Shown one piece after another: positions 18,776-27,564 of a stretch of DNA of 64,000 nucleotides; positions within the stretch are counted from its first letter, which is position 1, and the number at the start of each line of letters is the position of its first letter. Source of the DNA: Sulfurirhabdus autotrophica (GTDB taxonomy: Bacteria > Pseudomonadota > Gammaproteobacteria > Burkholderiales > SMCO01); the NCBI RefSeq assembly GCF_004346685.1, contig NZ_SMCO01000014.1, forward strand, positions 1 through 64,000, read 5' to 3'. A program made the translations under genes and the position numbers. Under the pieces are notes generated by a model. The model saw only the letters and a list, made by a program, of their open reading frames with translations, was not told where the DNA came from and searched no databases.

Positions 18776-19594
18776 TTGGAACCGGATCAAACTACCCCGC
18801 AAGACAGCTTTATTGCGCATCTGATGGAGCTCAGGAGCCGTTTAATACGTGCTCTGATTGCCGTCATCCTTGTGTTTGTCTGTCTGTTTCCATTTGCTTC
18901 TGATCTTTATACTTTGCTGGCGCAGCCGCTTTTGGCGGCCTTGCCTAAGGGTGGTCAGATGATCGCAACAGATGTCACAACACCATTTTTTGTACCGATG
19001 AAAGTAGCCATGATGGCTGCCTTTCTTGTTGCTTTGCCTTATGTGTTGTACCAGATATGGGCGTTTATCGCTCCTGGTATGTATAGCCATGAAAAACGGC
19101 TGGCATTGCCGATGGTATTTGCCAGTACCCTGTTGTTTATCTGTGGAATGGCATTTGCCTATTTCCTCGTTTTTCCTGTGGTTTTCGGATTCATAGCGAA
19201 GACAGCTCCGGCTGGCGTGGCAGTCATGACAGATATCAACAAGTATCTGGATTTTGTGCTGACTTTATTTATGGCCTTTGGCGTAACATTTGAGGTGCCA
19301 ATTGCTGTTATCGTATTGGTCAAAATGAATTTGGTCACAGTGGCTAAGCTGCGTGAAGTTCGCCCTTATGTCATTGTTGGTGCGTTTGTAATTGGTGCGA
19401 TTTTTACGCCACCAGACGTAGTGTCCCAATTCATGCTGGCAATACCACTATGGATATTATATGAAACGGGAATCATGCTTTCCATCTTCATATCCAAACC
19501 CAAGACAAAAGAACCGGATTATGAGCCGATGAGCGAAGATGAGATGGATCAGGAATTGGATGCGATAGATTCGGAGCAAAACAAAGCGCCGTAA
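18776..19594 (+). CDS. tatC: Tat translocase subunit TatC
   Basis: 272 residues, six membrane segments. Conserved elements are FIAHLMELRSRLIRAL at the N-terminus, FVPMKVAMMAAFLVALPYVLYQIWAFIAPGMYSHEKR in the first periplasmic loop and second helix, and FEVPI.IV near residue 175. It binds the twin-arginine motif. The start is TTG 18776, five bases after the tatB stop; no alternative start is closer to the conserved N-terminus. The C-terminal tail is acidic. Confidence 0.94.
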   Translation: MEPDQTTPQDSFIAHLMELRSRLIRALIAVILVFVCLFPFASDLYTLLAQPLLAALPKGGQMIATDVTTPFFVPMKVAMMAAFLVALPYVLYQIWAFIAPGMYSHEKRLALPMVFASTLLFICGMAFAYFLVFPVVFGFIAKTAPAGVAVMTDINKYLDFVLTLFMAFGVTFEVPIAVIVLVKMNLVTVAKLREVRPYVIVGAFVIGAIFTPPDVVSQFMLAIPLWILYETGIMLSIFISKPKTKEPDYEPMSEDEMDQELDAIDSEQNKAP

Positions 19595-19626
19595 TTTAAG
19601 CATGAATCCTGTCTCAGGAGATTCGA

Positions 19627-21405
19627 ATGCGAATAATGTTCCTGCTTTTGTTTGGTTTGATCGCCTCCCCGCTGACTTGGGGCATGTCCAATCAACTCAA
19701 AGATAACCTCTCCCCTTACCTCGCACTTCATAGCCAGGACCCTGTCGAATGGCAAGAGTGGAATGCCAAGACAATCGAATTAGCCCGTAAACAAAATAAA
19801 TTGCTGTTCGTGTCAATTGGCTATTTCTCATGCCACTGGTGCCACGTCATGCAAAAAGAAAGCTATCGCAATCCCCAGATTGCCGCCTTGCTGAATGAAA
19901 ATTTCATCCCGGTAAAAGTGGATCGTGAATTAATGTCATCGCTGGATGCGGAAATGCAGGACTTTTCTGCACGTACAAATGGACGTTCAGGATGGCCGCT
20001 AAACGTTTTCATTACCCCGGAAGGCTACCCGCTCTATGCCCTGCTCTATGCTCCCCCCCAGGATTTTTATCAAGTAATTGCACGCCTTCAAAGCCGTTGG
20101 AAAGAAGAATCAAGCCAATTGAAGTTGATCGCAAAGCAGGTGGCTGATTCAGGAGGAGAATTGAACAAACTCAGAGCAACGAAATTTTCCAAAGCAATAG
20201 CAGTTCGATATCGCGAAAAGTTGATTGAAGAAGCTTTGGCTAGGGGCGATACATTCAACGGTGGGTTTGGCAGTGTGAATAAATTTCCCATGACACCACA
20301 GCTTGCCGCATTACTGGAGGCCTATGATCAAGCCCCTCAACCCAAATTAAGGATGCTCCTTAATTTGACACTTGATAAAATGGCAAGCCAGGGATTGCGG
20401 GATCATATAGGCGGTGGATTTTTTCGTTACACCACTGATCCAGACTGGCGCGTTCCCCATTTTGAAAAAATGCTTTACGACAATGCTCAGCTAGCGCTAC
20501 TTTACCTTCGAGCAGCAGACGTGTTGAAAATGCCGAAATATCGGACTACTGCATTCGAAGCTTTGGACTTCATTCTGGATGAATTGCATAACGTGGAATC
20601 CGCTGGTTTTATGACCAGCACCTCTGCTATAGATGCTCAAGGACGTGAGGGTGGTGTGTATTTGTGGGATAAAGAAACATTAAAAAACCTGCTGTCTACC
20701 GGCGAATATGAGCTGCTAAGTAAAACTTGGGGAATGGCAACTCCTAGCGTATTTGAATGGGGTTATTTGCCAATCACTATTACAGAGCCAAGCAAAGAAG
20801 AATCAGAAACGCTTAAACGTATATATACAAAATTAAAAAAAAGTAGAAGGGGGCGCATCATTCTCAAAGATGATAAGAGACTGGCTGCACTTAATGGACT
20901 GGCATTAATGGCTTTTTCAGAAGCAGCAAAAGTGGCGCCAATTTATAAGCCTGCTGCAAGGGAAGTCGCACAATTTTTGACAGAGGAAATGTGGCACTCT
21001 CAGAAACTTTATAAGGCAAAGAGTAAGGGGCGTTTTACGGGCGAAGGTGAGCTGGAAGACTATGTTTTTGTTGCAGCGGGACTGTTGAGATATGCAAAGC
21101 TCACCGGTGAACAGAACGATTTTGCCGTAGCCAAAAATGTCGCTAACCAGGCGTGGAAAATGTTCTACACAGAAAAAGGATGGCGGCAACAGACTAACAG
21201 TCTATTGGCTAAGCAGCTTACAGAAAAAGTCATTGGGGATAGCAGCGTACCATCCCCGAGCAGTGAGCTAATAAAAGTGAGTTTGCAAATGAACGATAAA
21301 CAGCTTCATAAAGAAGCGCTGGAAGCTTTGCAGTCAGGTTTTGAAGAGATGGATCAGGATGTGTTTTCCTATGCAACCCACATTACCGCACTGAACACTC
21401 ATTGA
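19627..21405 (+). CDS. Exported DUF255 / thioredoxin-domain protein
   Basis: 592 residues. A signal peptide (MRIMFLLLFGLIASPLTWG) is followed by the DUF255 thioredoxin-like domain, whose start SNQLKDNLSPYLALHSQDPVEWQEW is characteristic, with the CxxC motif Cys69-His-Trp-Cys72. The remainder resembles the (alpha/alpha)6 glycosidase-like domain of the YyaL/spermatogenesis-associated-20 family (HIGGGFFRYTTDPDWRVPHFEKMLYDNAQL). Most relatives are cytosolic and about 680 residues; here the protein is exported and shorter. It ends 13 bp from the convergent protease gene. Function in bacteria is not established. Confidence 0.85.
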   Translation: MRIMFLLLFGLIASPLTWGMSNQLKDNLSPYLALHSQDPVEWQEWNAKTIELARKQNKLLFVSIGYFSCHWCHVMQKESYRNPQIAALLNENFIPVKVDRELMSSLDAEMQDFSARTNGRSGWPLNVFITPEGYPLYALLYAPPQDFYQVIARLQSRWKEESSQLKLIAKQVADSGGELNKLRATKFSKAIAVRYREKLIEEALARGDTFNGGFGSVNKFPMTPQLAALLEAYDQAPQPKLRMLLNLTLDKMASQGLRDHIGGGFFRYTTDPDWRVPHFEKMLYDNAQLALLYLRAADVLKMPKYRTTAFEALDFILDELHNVESAGFMTSTSAIDAQGREGGVYLWDKETLKNLLSTGEYELLSKTWGMATPSVFEWGYLPITITEPSKEESETLKRIYTKLKKSRRGRIILKDDKRLAALNGLALMAFSEAAKVAPIYKPAAREVAQFLTEEMWHSQKLYKAKSKGRFTGEGELEDYVFVAAGLLRYAKLTGEQNDFAVAKNVANQAWKMFYTEKGWRQQTNSLLAKQLTEKVIGDSSVPSPSSELIKVSLQMNDKQLHKEALEALQSGFEEMDQDVFSYATHITALNTH

Positions 21406-21418
21406 CCCTGATTATACG

Positions 21419-22582
21419 TTAATTGAGTTGACCCTGGTCTTCCATCGGTTGTTGCAATTTGGGTCGTTTCCCTACAGATATATGTAAAGTTAACTCTGCC
21501 TGATTGCGCAATACCTTAATTGAAGCTTGGCTATTGGGCGTTAAAGAAGAAATTTTATTCAACATATCCGCTGAATCGTTGGCGGGTTTGCCATTGATCT
21601 CAAGTAGTATGTCACCTGGTTTGATGCCACCTTTGTCTGCAGGGCCATTTCTCAGAACGCCAGCAATGAGTGTTCCCTTCGGCGAGGAGAGTTTAAAGGA
21701 TTCCGCCAGTTCTGGTGTCAGGTCTTGCACTTCAACGCCAATCCAGCCACGAATAACACTGCCGTGGTCAATGATTTGCTCCATGATTTGCTTGGCAACG
21801 CTGGCAGGAATGGCGAACCCAATCCCAAGAGAACCACCGCTCCGAGAATAAATGGCACTATTGACCCCGATCAGATTGCCAGAAGAATCAACAAGTGCGC
21901 CTCCAGAGTTTCCTGGGTTGATTGCAGCATCTGTCTGAATAAAATTTTCAAAAGTATTGATGCCCAAATGACTGCGCCCCAATGCGCTGATGATACCCAT
22001 GGTGACAGTCTGGCCGACACCGAATGGATTGCCAATAGCCAATGCCACATCGCCCACTTTGGCATTTTCAGAATGGCCAAAGGTAATCGCCGGAAGATTT
22101 TTAAGATTGACCTTTAATACTGCCAGATCTGTATCCGGATCAGTACCTACAATTTGTGCTGGAATAGATTGGCCATCGGCAAGCGCTACCTGGATTTCAT
22201 CTGCAGATTCAACTACGTGATGATTAGTAAGGATATAGCCTTGCGAGCTGACAATAACACCTGAACCCAGACTTGAAACACGCTGGGGTCTGGTTTCGAT
22301 GCGATCACCAAAAAAATGGCGAAAAATCGGGTCGTTCATCAATGGATTGCGTTGAGCCTGAACTTCCTTGCTGGTAAACACATTCACCACTGAAGGCATG
22401 GCTTTCGTGGCCGCAACGCTGTATGAACTGATCACTTCAGTCTTGCTGCTTGGCGCAACTTCCTTGATCGTGACTGAATTGCCGCGCCAGGATAATAATT
22501 CAGGTTTCAGTATGGATATGACCATGAAAAAAGCGAGCGCAATAGTTGCGCTTTGAGCAAATATGAGCCAAAGTTTACGCAT
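21419..22582 (-). CDS. degQ: Do-family serine protease (DegS/DegQ-like), membrane-anchored
   Basis: 387 residues. An N-terminal hydrophobic helix (residues 5-25) acts as signal anchor. The trypsin-like domain has the triad His122 (TNHHVV), Asp152 (DTDLAVL) and Ser226 (GNSGGAL). One PDZ domain follows (about 265-365: GWIGVEVQDLTPE... and GIKPGDILLEING). A single PDZ plus an anchor is the layout of DegS/AlgW rather than DegP, so it may be a stress sensor that cleaves an anti-sigma factor; the anchor could also be a cleaved signal. It is divergent from the Nif3-family gene with only 13 bp between start codons. Confidence 0.88.
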   Translation of the reverse strand: MRKLWLIFAQSATIALAFFMVISILKPELLSWRGNSVTIKEVAPSSKTEVISSYSVAATKAMPSVVNVFTSKEVQAQRNPLMNDPIFRHFFGDRIETRPQRVSSLGSGVIVSSQGYILTNHHVVESADEIQVALADGQSIPAQIVGTDPDTDLAVLKVNLKNLPAITFGHSENAKVGDVALAIGNPFGVGQTVTMGIISALGRSHLGINTFENFIQTDAAINPGNSGGALVDSSGNLIGVNSAIYSRSGGSLGIGFAIPASVAKQIMEQIIDHGSVIRGWIGVEVQDLTPELAESFKLSSPKGTLIAGVLRNGPADKGGIKPGDILLEINGKPANDSADMLNKISSLTPNSQASIKVLRNQAELTLHISVGKRPKLQQPMEDQGQLN

Positions 22583-22595
22583 CTAAGGGGGTTCC

Positions 22596-23345
22596 ATGAC
22601 GAATTTGTTTGAACTTGTGCATTATACCGGACAATTGCTGAATGCAGAGGGTTTCCGAGATTATTGCCCGAATGGTCTGCAGGTAGAAGGGCGGCCAGTG
22701 GTAAATAAAATCGTCAGCGGCGTAACGGCTAGCCAAGAATTGTTGCAGGCAGCAATTGCAGCAAATGCCGACGCGATATTGGTTCACCACGGTTATTTCT
22801 GGCGTAATGAATCTCATCAAGTGACGGGAATCAAGCGCAAGCGCTTGGGCTTGCTGATAAACAACGACATCAGTCTGATAGCTTATCATTTGCCGTTAGA
22901 TGCTCATCCTGAGTTAGGGAATAATGCACAGTTGGGAAAGCAGTTGGGGTTTGAACTGGAAGGATGGTTTGGTGAGCAAAATATAGCGGCAGTCGGTAGT
23001 TTAAAGAAGCCAAGAAGTTTGGGCAGTATATCTGAGTCAATCGCAGAAAAATTAGGAAGGATTCCATTGTCTATTGGAGATGTGTCCAAGCAAATCCAAC
23101 GTGTGGCCTGGTGCAGTGGCGGCGCGCAGGATTATTTTGCTGAAGCGATTGCACAAGGTATTGATGCATTCATAACGGGCGAAATTTCAGAGCATACAGT
23201 CCACCTGGCGCGTGAAACGGGTGTGGCGTTCATATCTGCTGGGCACCATGCCACTGAACGTTATGGTGTGCAGGCGCTAGGGAAGCATCTGGCAAAGCAA
23301 TTTGACCTGGAACACCAATTTATTGATATCAATAATCCTGTCTAA
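22596..23345 (+). CDS. Nif3-like dinuclear metal-centre protein
   Basis: 249 residues of the Nif3/YbgI (DUF34) family. Metal-binding motifs are ILVHHGYFWRNE near residue 65 (His-His), the AYHLPLDAHPELGNN segment near 100, and GHHATERYGV near the C-terminus with His and Glu. Also typical is FITGEISEHTVHLA. The family forms hexameric rings with two metal ions per subunit; YbgI was linked to GTP cyclohydrolase-like chemistry but the role is not settled. GGGGG precedes the ATG. It is upstream of petABC in many betaproteobacteria; here mscL intervenes. Confidence 0.9.
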   Translation: MTNLFELVHYTGQLLNAEGFRDYCPNGLQVEGRPVVNKIVSGVTASQELLQAAIAANADAILVHHGYFWRNESHQVTGIKRKRLGLLINNDISLIAYHLPLDAHPELGNNAQLGKQLGFELEGWFGEQNIAAVGSLKKPRSLGSISESIAEKLGRIPLSIGDVSKQIQRVAWCSGGAQDYFAEAIAQGIDAFITGEISEHTVHLARETGVAFISAGHHATERYGVQALGKHLAKQFDLEHQFIDINNPV

Positions 23346-23385
23346 CGCAATATCTTAATCAGTTAGATTCTTAGAAAACTAAGTA

Positions 23386-23511
23386 TGACATTTCCCGTAG
23401 GAATACATCGATGCTATGGCGAAAGCAGTAGGTTTTACGGATGATTAGGGGAAAGCGGGAAATTGGTGGAATGTTTGTGTGACATTTCCTGCCGGAATTA
23501 ATCAGGCAGGA
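23386..23511. repeat. Imperfect direct repeat and palindrome downstream of mscL
   Basis: TGACATTTCCCGTAGGAAT (23386-23404) recurs as TGACATTTCCTGCCGGAAT (23480-23498), 16 of 19 bases alike. The second copy runs into a perfect 7-bp inverted repeat, TCCTGCC (23487-23493) and GGCAGGA (23505-23511). The palindrome lies 10 bp beyond the mscL stop on the minus strand and in front of it for the plus strand, so it may end both transcripts; no T-run follows. Confidence 0.4.
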
Positions 23512-23520
23512 ATAAAAGGG

Positions 23521-23958
23521 TTACTTCAGCTCTGAAGTGCAGTGACCACAACGAGTGGCTTTAAGTGGAATAGTAGAAAGGCAGTGTGGACATTCTTTGG
23601 TAGTTGGATCAGCAGGTAAAGGTTGTTTTTTTAATTTATCGATTTGACTGATAACGATAAAAATAACCAGAGCAACAATAGTAAAGTCGACTACCGAGTT
23701 GATAAATACGCCATACTTGATAAGTGGTACACCAGCTTTTTCGGCGGCTTCAAGAGTAGCGAAAGATTGACTGCCAAGGTTAATAAACAATTGATTGAAG
23801 TTAACGCCACCGAGTAATAATCCAATGGGGGGCATGATGACATCTTGAACTAAGGAACTGACAATCTTGCCAAATGCGCCGCCGATAATGACACCGACAG
23901 CAAGGTCAATCATGTTTCCTTTAATGGCAAAAGCTTTGAAATCAGAAATGAAACTCAT
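23521..23958 (-). CDS. mscL: Large-conductance mechanosensitive channel with zinc-ribbon tail
   Basis: 145 residues. The N-terminal helix and first membrane segment ([31 protein letters not shown]) and the second ([17 protein letters not shown]) are standard for MscL, which opens under hypo-osmotic shock. The C-terminus does not carry the usual short helix but ends in a double CxxC: Cys123/Cys126 and Cys137/Cys140, a rubredoxin-like zinc ribbon. A very good ribosome-binding site, AAGGAGG, precedes the ATG. It stands alone between the Nif3-family gene and petA, on the opposite strand. Confidence 0.93.
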   Translation of the reverse strand: MSFISDFKAFAIKGNMIDLAVGVIIGGAFGKIVSSLVQDVIMPPIGLLLGGVNFNQLFINLGSQSFATLEAAEKAGVPLIKYGVFINSVVDFTIVALVIFIVISQIDKLKKQPLPADPTTKECPHCLSTIPLKATRCGHCTSELK

Positions 23959-24110
23959 GTGAACCTCCTTGTTAAATTAATAATTTTTGTTTCTGTGTGA
24001 AGCAGAATAAAATTGTCGAGTAATATTGTCAAGTATAAATAGGGGGTATTATAAATCCTTGATATTCAAACAATTGGATGAGAAGTGGTGTTGATTTCTG
24101 AGATAAGGCT

Positions 24111-24139
24111 TTATATTTCAGGTGGAAATTGGTTAGAAT
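24111..24139 (+). promoter_or_regulatory. Probable promoter of petABC
   Basis: TTATAT (24111-24116), a 17-base spacer and TAGAAT (24134-24139). The start point would be near 24146, 38 bases ahead of the petA ATG. The -35 match is modest. Confidence 0.5.
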
Positions 24140-24183
24140 ACTCGTTTTTGTAGTTTTTCAGTTTCCATTACAGGGATCAGGAT

Positions 24184-24777
24184 ATGAGCAATAAAGAAGT
24201 GGATCGCAGTAAGCGGAGGTTTTTGATCGCTGCGACGGCTGCCGTTGGAGGTGTAGGTGCAGTGGCGGTGGCGGTACCGTTCGTGAAGAGTATGTTGCCT
24301 AGTCAGCGTGCAAAAGCGGCTGGTGCACCGGTTGAAGTAGATATCAGCAAGGTTGAGCCAGGTATGCTGCTTGCAGTGGAATGGCGGGGTAAGCCGGTCT
24401 GGATAGTAAATCGGACAAAAGAGATGCTTGAAATGCTGCCGAAAAATGACAGTCGTCTCAAGGATCCCAAGTCAGAAGAGCCTCAACAGCCAGAATACTG
24501 CAAAAATGAAAATCGCTCGATTAAACCTGAGATGCTTGTGGTTGTAGGGATTTGTACTCACTTGGGTTGTTCACCAACATTCCGTAAGGAAATCGGACCT
24601 GCAGATCTTGGTGCTGATTGGCCGGGTGGCTGGTTCTGTCCATGTCATGGTTCCCGTTTTGATTTGTCCGCACGTGTTTTCCAGGATGTGCCAGCGCCAC
24701 TTAATCTGGTGATTCCTCCTCATAAATATCTAAGCGACGCCCGAATTTTGATCGGCGAAGACACCAAGGGAGCTTGA
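24184..24777 (+). CDS. petA: Ubiquinol-cytochrome c reductase, Rieske iron-sulfur subunit
   Basis: 197 residues. The N-terminus, S-K-R-R-F-L followed by a weakly hydrophobic Ala/Gly/Val stretch, is a twin-arginine signal that stays as membrane anchor. The [2Fe-2S] ligands are Cys124 and His126 (CTHLGC) and Cys152 and His155 (CPCHGSRF); the supporting disulfide is Cys129-Cys154. It passes electrons from ubiquinol to cytochrome c1. First gene of petABC, 3 bp before petB. tatABC, needed for its export, is encoded upstream in the same window. Confidence 0.96.
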   Translation: MSNKEVDRSKRRFLIAATAAVGGVGAVAVAVPFVKSMLPSQRAKAAGAPVEVDISKVEPGMLLAVEWRGKPVWIVNRTKEMLEMLPKNDSRLKDPKSEEPQQPEYCKNENRSIKPEMLVVVGICTHLGCSPTFRKEIGPADLGADWPGGWFCPCHGSRFDLSARVFQDVPAPLNLVIPPHKYLSDARILIGEDTKGA

Positions 24778-24780
24778 TAA

Positions 24781-26004
24781 ATGAATGCAATGCAACGTCT
24801 TTTAGGTTGGGTTGATGATCGCTTCCCGCTGACCGCGAATTGGAAGGCGCATCTGTCTGAATACTATGCGCCGAAGAATTTTAATTTTTGGTATTTTTTT
24901 GGTTCATTGGCGCTGTTGATACTGGTTATTCAGATTGTAACCGGTATTTTCCTTACCATGAATTACAAGCCAGATACAAATTTGGCGTTTGCCTCAGTTG
25001 AATACATCATGCGAGATGTGGATTGGGGTTGGCTGATCCGCTACATGCATTCCACCGGCGCATCCATGTTCTTTGTGGTTGTCTATTTGCATATGTTCCG
25101 TGGGTTGATATATGGTTCCTATCGCAAACCGCGTGAATTGGTCTGGATTTTCGGAATGCTAATTTATCTGGCATTGATGGCTGAAGCTTTCATGGGCTAT
25201 TTGTTGCCATGGGGTCAAATGTCTTTCTGGGGCGCTCAGGTAATTATTTCGCTATTCGGAGCGATCCCGGTAATTGGTGATGATTTATCCTTGTGGATTC
25301 GTGGTGACTTCGTGGTGGGTGATGCGACGTTGAACCGATTCTTTGCATTCCATGTGATTGCATTGCCACTTGTGTTGTTGGGTCTTGTTGTTGCGCATAT
25401 TATTGCGTTGCACGAAGTAGGTTCCAATAATCCGGATGGCGTGGAAATTAAGAAAAACAAAGATCCTGTCACACACATTCCTCTTGATGGTATTCCTTTT
25501 CACCCTTATTACACAGTGAAAGATATAGTGGGTGTGATTGTTTTCTTGATGGTGTTTTCTGCCATTGTGTTCCTGTTGCCTGAAATGGGTGGGTGGTTCC
25601 TTGAACCAGATAACTTTATTCCTGCTAATCCGTTGAAAACACCCCAGCACATTGTGCCACTTTGGTACTTTACACCGTTCTACGCCATTCTGCGTGCGGT
25701 GCCTGATAAGTTTCTGGGTGTGGTAGGTATGGGGTTAGGTGTTGTGATACTTTTCTTCATTCCCTGGTTGGATAGAGCTAAAGTCAAATCGATACGTTAT
25801 CGTGGAGCTATCTACAAATTTGCGCTTACATTGTTTGTAATCAGCTTTGTAGGTCTTGGATATCTTGGAACCCAACCTGCAACTGCACTTTATACAAATA
25901 TTGCGCGAGTGTTGAGTGTGGTTTACTTTGGCTTCTTTATTTTGATGCCGTGGTACACCAAGATTGATAAAACTAAACCGGAACCAGAAAGGGTGACAGG
26001 ATAA
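24781..26004 (+). CDS. petB: Ubiquinol-cytochrome c reductase, cytochrome b subunit
   Basis: 407 residues, eight membrane helices. The Qo-site motif P-E-W is replaced in position by a P-L-W-Y-F segment (HIVPLWYFTPFYAILR), and the ef-loop and GYLLPWGQMSFWGAQVI are typical. The four haem-b His are in YMHSTGAS.FF and YLHMFRG on one side and FAFHVIALP and LVVAHIIALHEVGS on the other. It oxidises ubiquinol and reduces quinone in the inner membrane. The C-terminus overlaps petC by one base. Confidence 0.96.
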   Translation: MNAMQRLLGWVDDRFPLTANWKAHLSEYYAPKNFNFWYFFGSLALLILVIQIVTGIFLTMNYKPDTNLAFASVEYIMRDVDWGWLIRYMHSTGASMFFVVVYLHMFRGLIYGSYRKPRELVWIFGMLIYLALMAEAFMGYLLPWGQMSFWGAQVIISLFGAIPVIGDDLSLWIRGDFVVGDATLNRFFAFHVIALPLVLLGLVVAHIIALHEVGSNNPDGVEIKKNKDPVTHIPLDGIPFHPYYTVKDIVGVIVFLMVFSAIVFLLPEMGGWFLEPDNFIPANPLKTPQHIVPLWYFTPFYAILRAVPDKFLGVVGMGLGVVILFFIPWLDRAKVKSIRYRGAIYKFALTLFVISFVGLGYLGTQPATALYTNIARVLSVVYFGFFILMPWYTKIDKTKPEPERVTG

Positions 26005-26732
26005 TGAAGAAAATTCTCTATTTGTTGCTGCTAGCGCCAGTGTTGGCGTTCGCATCCGAGGGTGGGGTGCCACTAGATAAGGCGCCGATAAATCCGTATG
26101 ATAATCCTTCGTTGCAACGTGGTGCTAAAGTGTTTGTCAATTACTGCTTGAGTTGTCATAGCGCTGCTTACATGCGATATAACCGCTTGCAGGATATCGG
26201 TCTGTCAGAAGGGCAAATTAAGGATAATCTCTTATTTGCTTCTGATAAAGTGGGTGAAACCATGACTATCTCAATGGATAAGAAAGATGCCAAGCAGTGG
26301 TTTGGTGCAACTCCGCCAGATTTAACTGTAGTGGCTCGTTCACGCAGCCCGGATTGGTTGTATACCTATTTGCGCGGCTTCTATCGCGATGACACTCGGC
26401 CAACAGGATGGAATAATACGGCATTTGACAAAGTGGGTATGCCGCACGTTCTGTATGAACTGCAAGGTGAGCAGGTATTGCATACAGAAGAGCACACCGA
26501 TGCCCATGGCGAAAAACATGAAGTACATAAGCTAGAGTTGGTCAAGCCAGGCAAGTTGTCTAAGCCGGAATATGATGCGATGGTTGGAGACCTGGTTAAC
26601 TACCTTGCCTATATGGGTGAGCCAGCTAAAACCACTCGTATGCAACTCGGTATCTATGTATTGTTGTTCCTGAGTGTGTTCTTTGTGGTAGCTTACTATC
26701 TGAAGAAAGAGTTCTGGAAAGACATACATTGA
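26004..26732 (+). CDS. petC: Ubiquinol-cytochrome c reductase, cytochrome c1
   Basis: 242 residues: a signal peptide (cleavage near residue 17), the covalent haem-binding motif C-L-S-C-H at 48-52, an MTISMDKKDAKQWFG-type region and a C-terminal membrane anchor (LGIYVLLFLSVFFVVAYYL). A stretch at residues 160-175 contains five His in 16 residues, an unusual His/Glu-rich loop in an otherwise normal cytochrome c1. Third gene of the bc1 operon; start overlaps the petB stop. Confidence 0.95.
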   Translation: MKKILYLLLLAPVLAFASEGGVPLDKAPINPYDNPSLQRGAKVFVNYCLSCHSAAYMRYNRLQDIGLSEGQIKDNLLFASDKVGETMTISMDKKDAKQWFGATPPDLTVVARSRSPDWLYTYLRGFYRDDTRPTGWNNTAFDKVGMPHVLYELQGEQVLHTEEHTDAHGEKHEVHKLELVKPGKLSKPEYDAMVGDLVNYLAYMGEPAKTTRMQLGIYVLLFLSVFFVVAYYLKKEFWKDIH

Positions 26733-26807
26733 TTTGTTAGTAGTAAAGATGTTGGTTGTATATGCAGGGGTGAATAGCTCCTGCAGTAAGAAAAGTTGAA
26801 ACTTCCT

Positions 26808-26835
26808 GATGCTGTTTTGTGTCTGAAACAGCATC
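26808..26835. terminator. Hairpin after petABC
   Basis: GATGCTGTTT (26808-26817) and AAACAGCATC (26826-26835) form a perfect 10-bp stem with an 8-base loop, 76 bp after the petC stop. It is followed by GCTTCTC rather than a T-run, so termination may be weak. It is the only structured element in the 200-bp gap before sspA. Confidence 0.5.
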
Positions 26836-26950
26836 GCTTCTCATCCTGGCGCTCGCATGGCTGTTCATTGCTGAAATCGCGAAGTCAGAATAGCCCGGTT
26901 CATAGATGAGAATTTTTGTATAAATGACCACTTCAAGCAGTAAAAAAACT

Positions 26951-27550
26951 ATGATGACATTATATTCAGGCACTTCTTGCCCTTTCAGTCAACGATGCCG
27001 CATTGTCTTGTACGAAAAAGGTATGGATTTTCAGGTGATCGATGTAGATCTTCATGACAAGCCAGAAGATTTGGCGGTGATGAACCCCTACAATAAAGTT
27101 CCTGTGTTGGTAGAGCGTGATCTCATCCTGCACGAAGCAAACATCATTAATGAATATATCGATGAGCGTTTTCCGCATCCACAATTAATGCCTGCTGACC
27201 CTGTGATGCGAGCACGAGCACGCCTCTTCCTTTACCGTTTTGAGGAAGAATTGTTTTCACATGTCAGTGTGATTGAGCATGGTAGTCAAAAAGCGGCAGA
27301 CAAATCCAGGTCAGTCATTCGCGATAACCTGACTCAGTTGGTGCCACTTTTCGTCAAGCAAAAATTCATGCTGGGCGAAGATTACTCCATGCTGGATGTA
27401 GCAATAGCCCCATTACTTTGGCGTCTGGAGCACTATGCCATCACGCTGCCAAAGCAGGCTGCACCATTGTTGAAATATGCAGAACGCCTGTTTGTGCGCC
27501 CCGCATTTATTGAAGCGTTGACGCCGTCTGAAAAAGTGATGCGTAAGTAA
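26951..27550 (+). CDS. sspA: Stringent starvation protein A
   Basis: 199 residues from ATG 26951, the usual family start (MMTLYSGTSCPFSQRCR). The frame opens at ATG 26924, but a TATAAA box overlaps that codon, so the shorter form is preferred. The N-terminal thioredoxin-like and C-terminal all-helical domains of the GST fold are present; the catalytic Cys of true GSTs is not used in SspA. It binds RNA polymerase and is induced in starvation and acid stress in E. coli. sspB follows after 14 bp. Confidence 0.92.
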   Translation: MMTLYSGTSCPFSQRCRIVLYEKGMDFQVIDVDLHDKPEDLAVMNPYNKVPVLVERDLILHEANIINEYIDERFPHPQLMPADPVMRARARLFLYRFEEELFSHVSVIEHGSQKAADKSRSVIRDNLTQLVPLFVKQKFMLGEDYSMLDVAIAPLLWRLEHYAITLPKQAAPLLKYAERLFVRPAFIEALTPSEKVMRK

Positions 27551-27564
27551 GCTTGGGAGGGATC

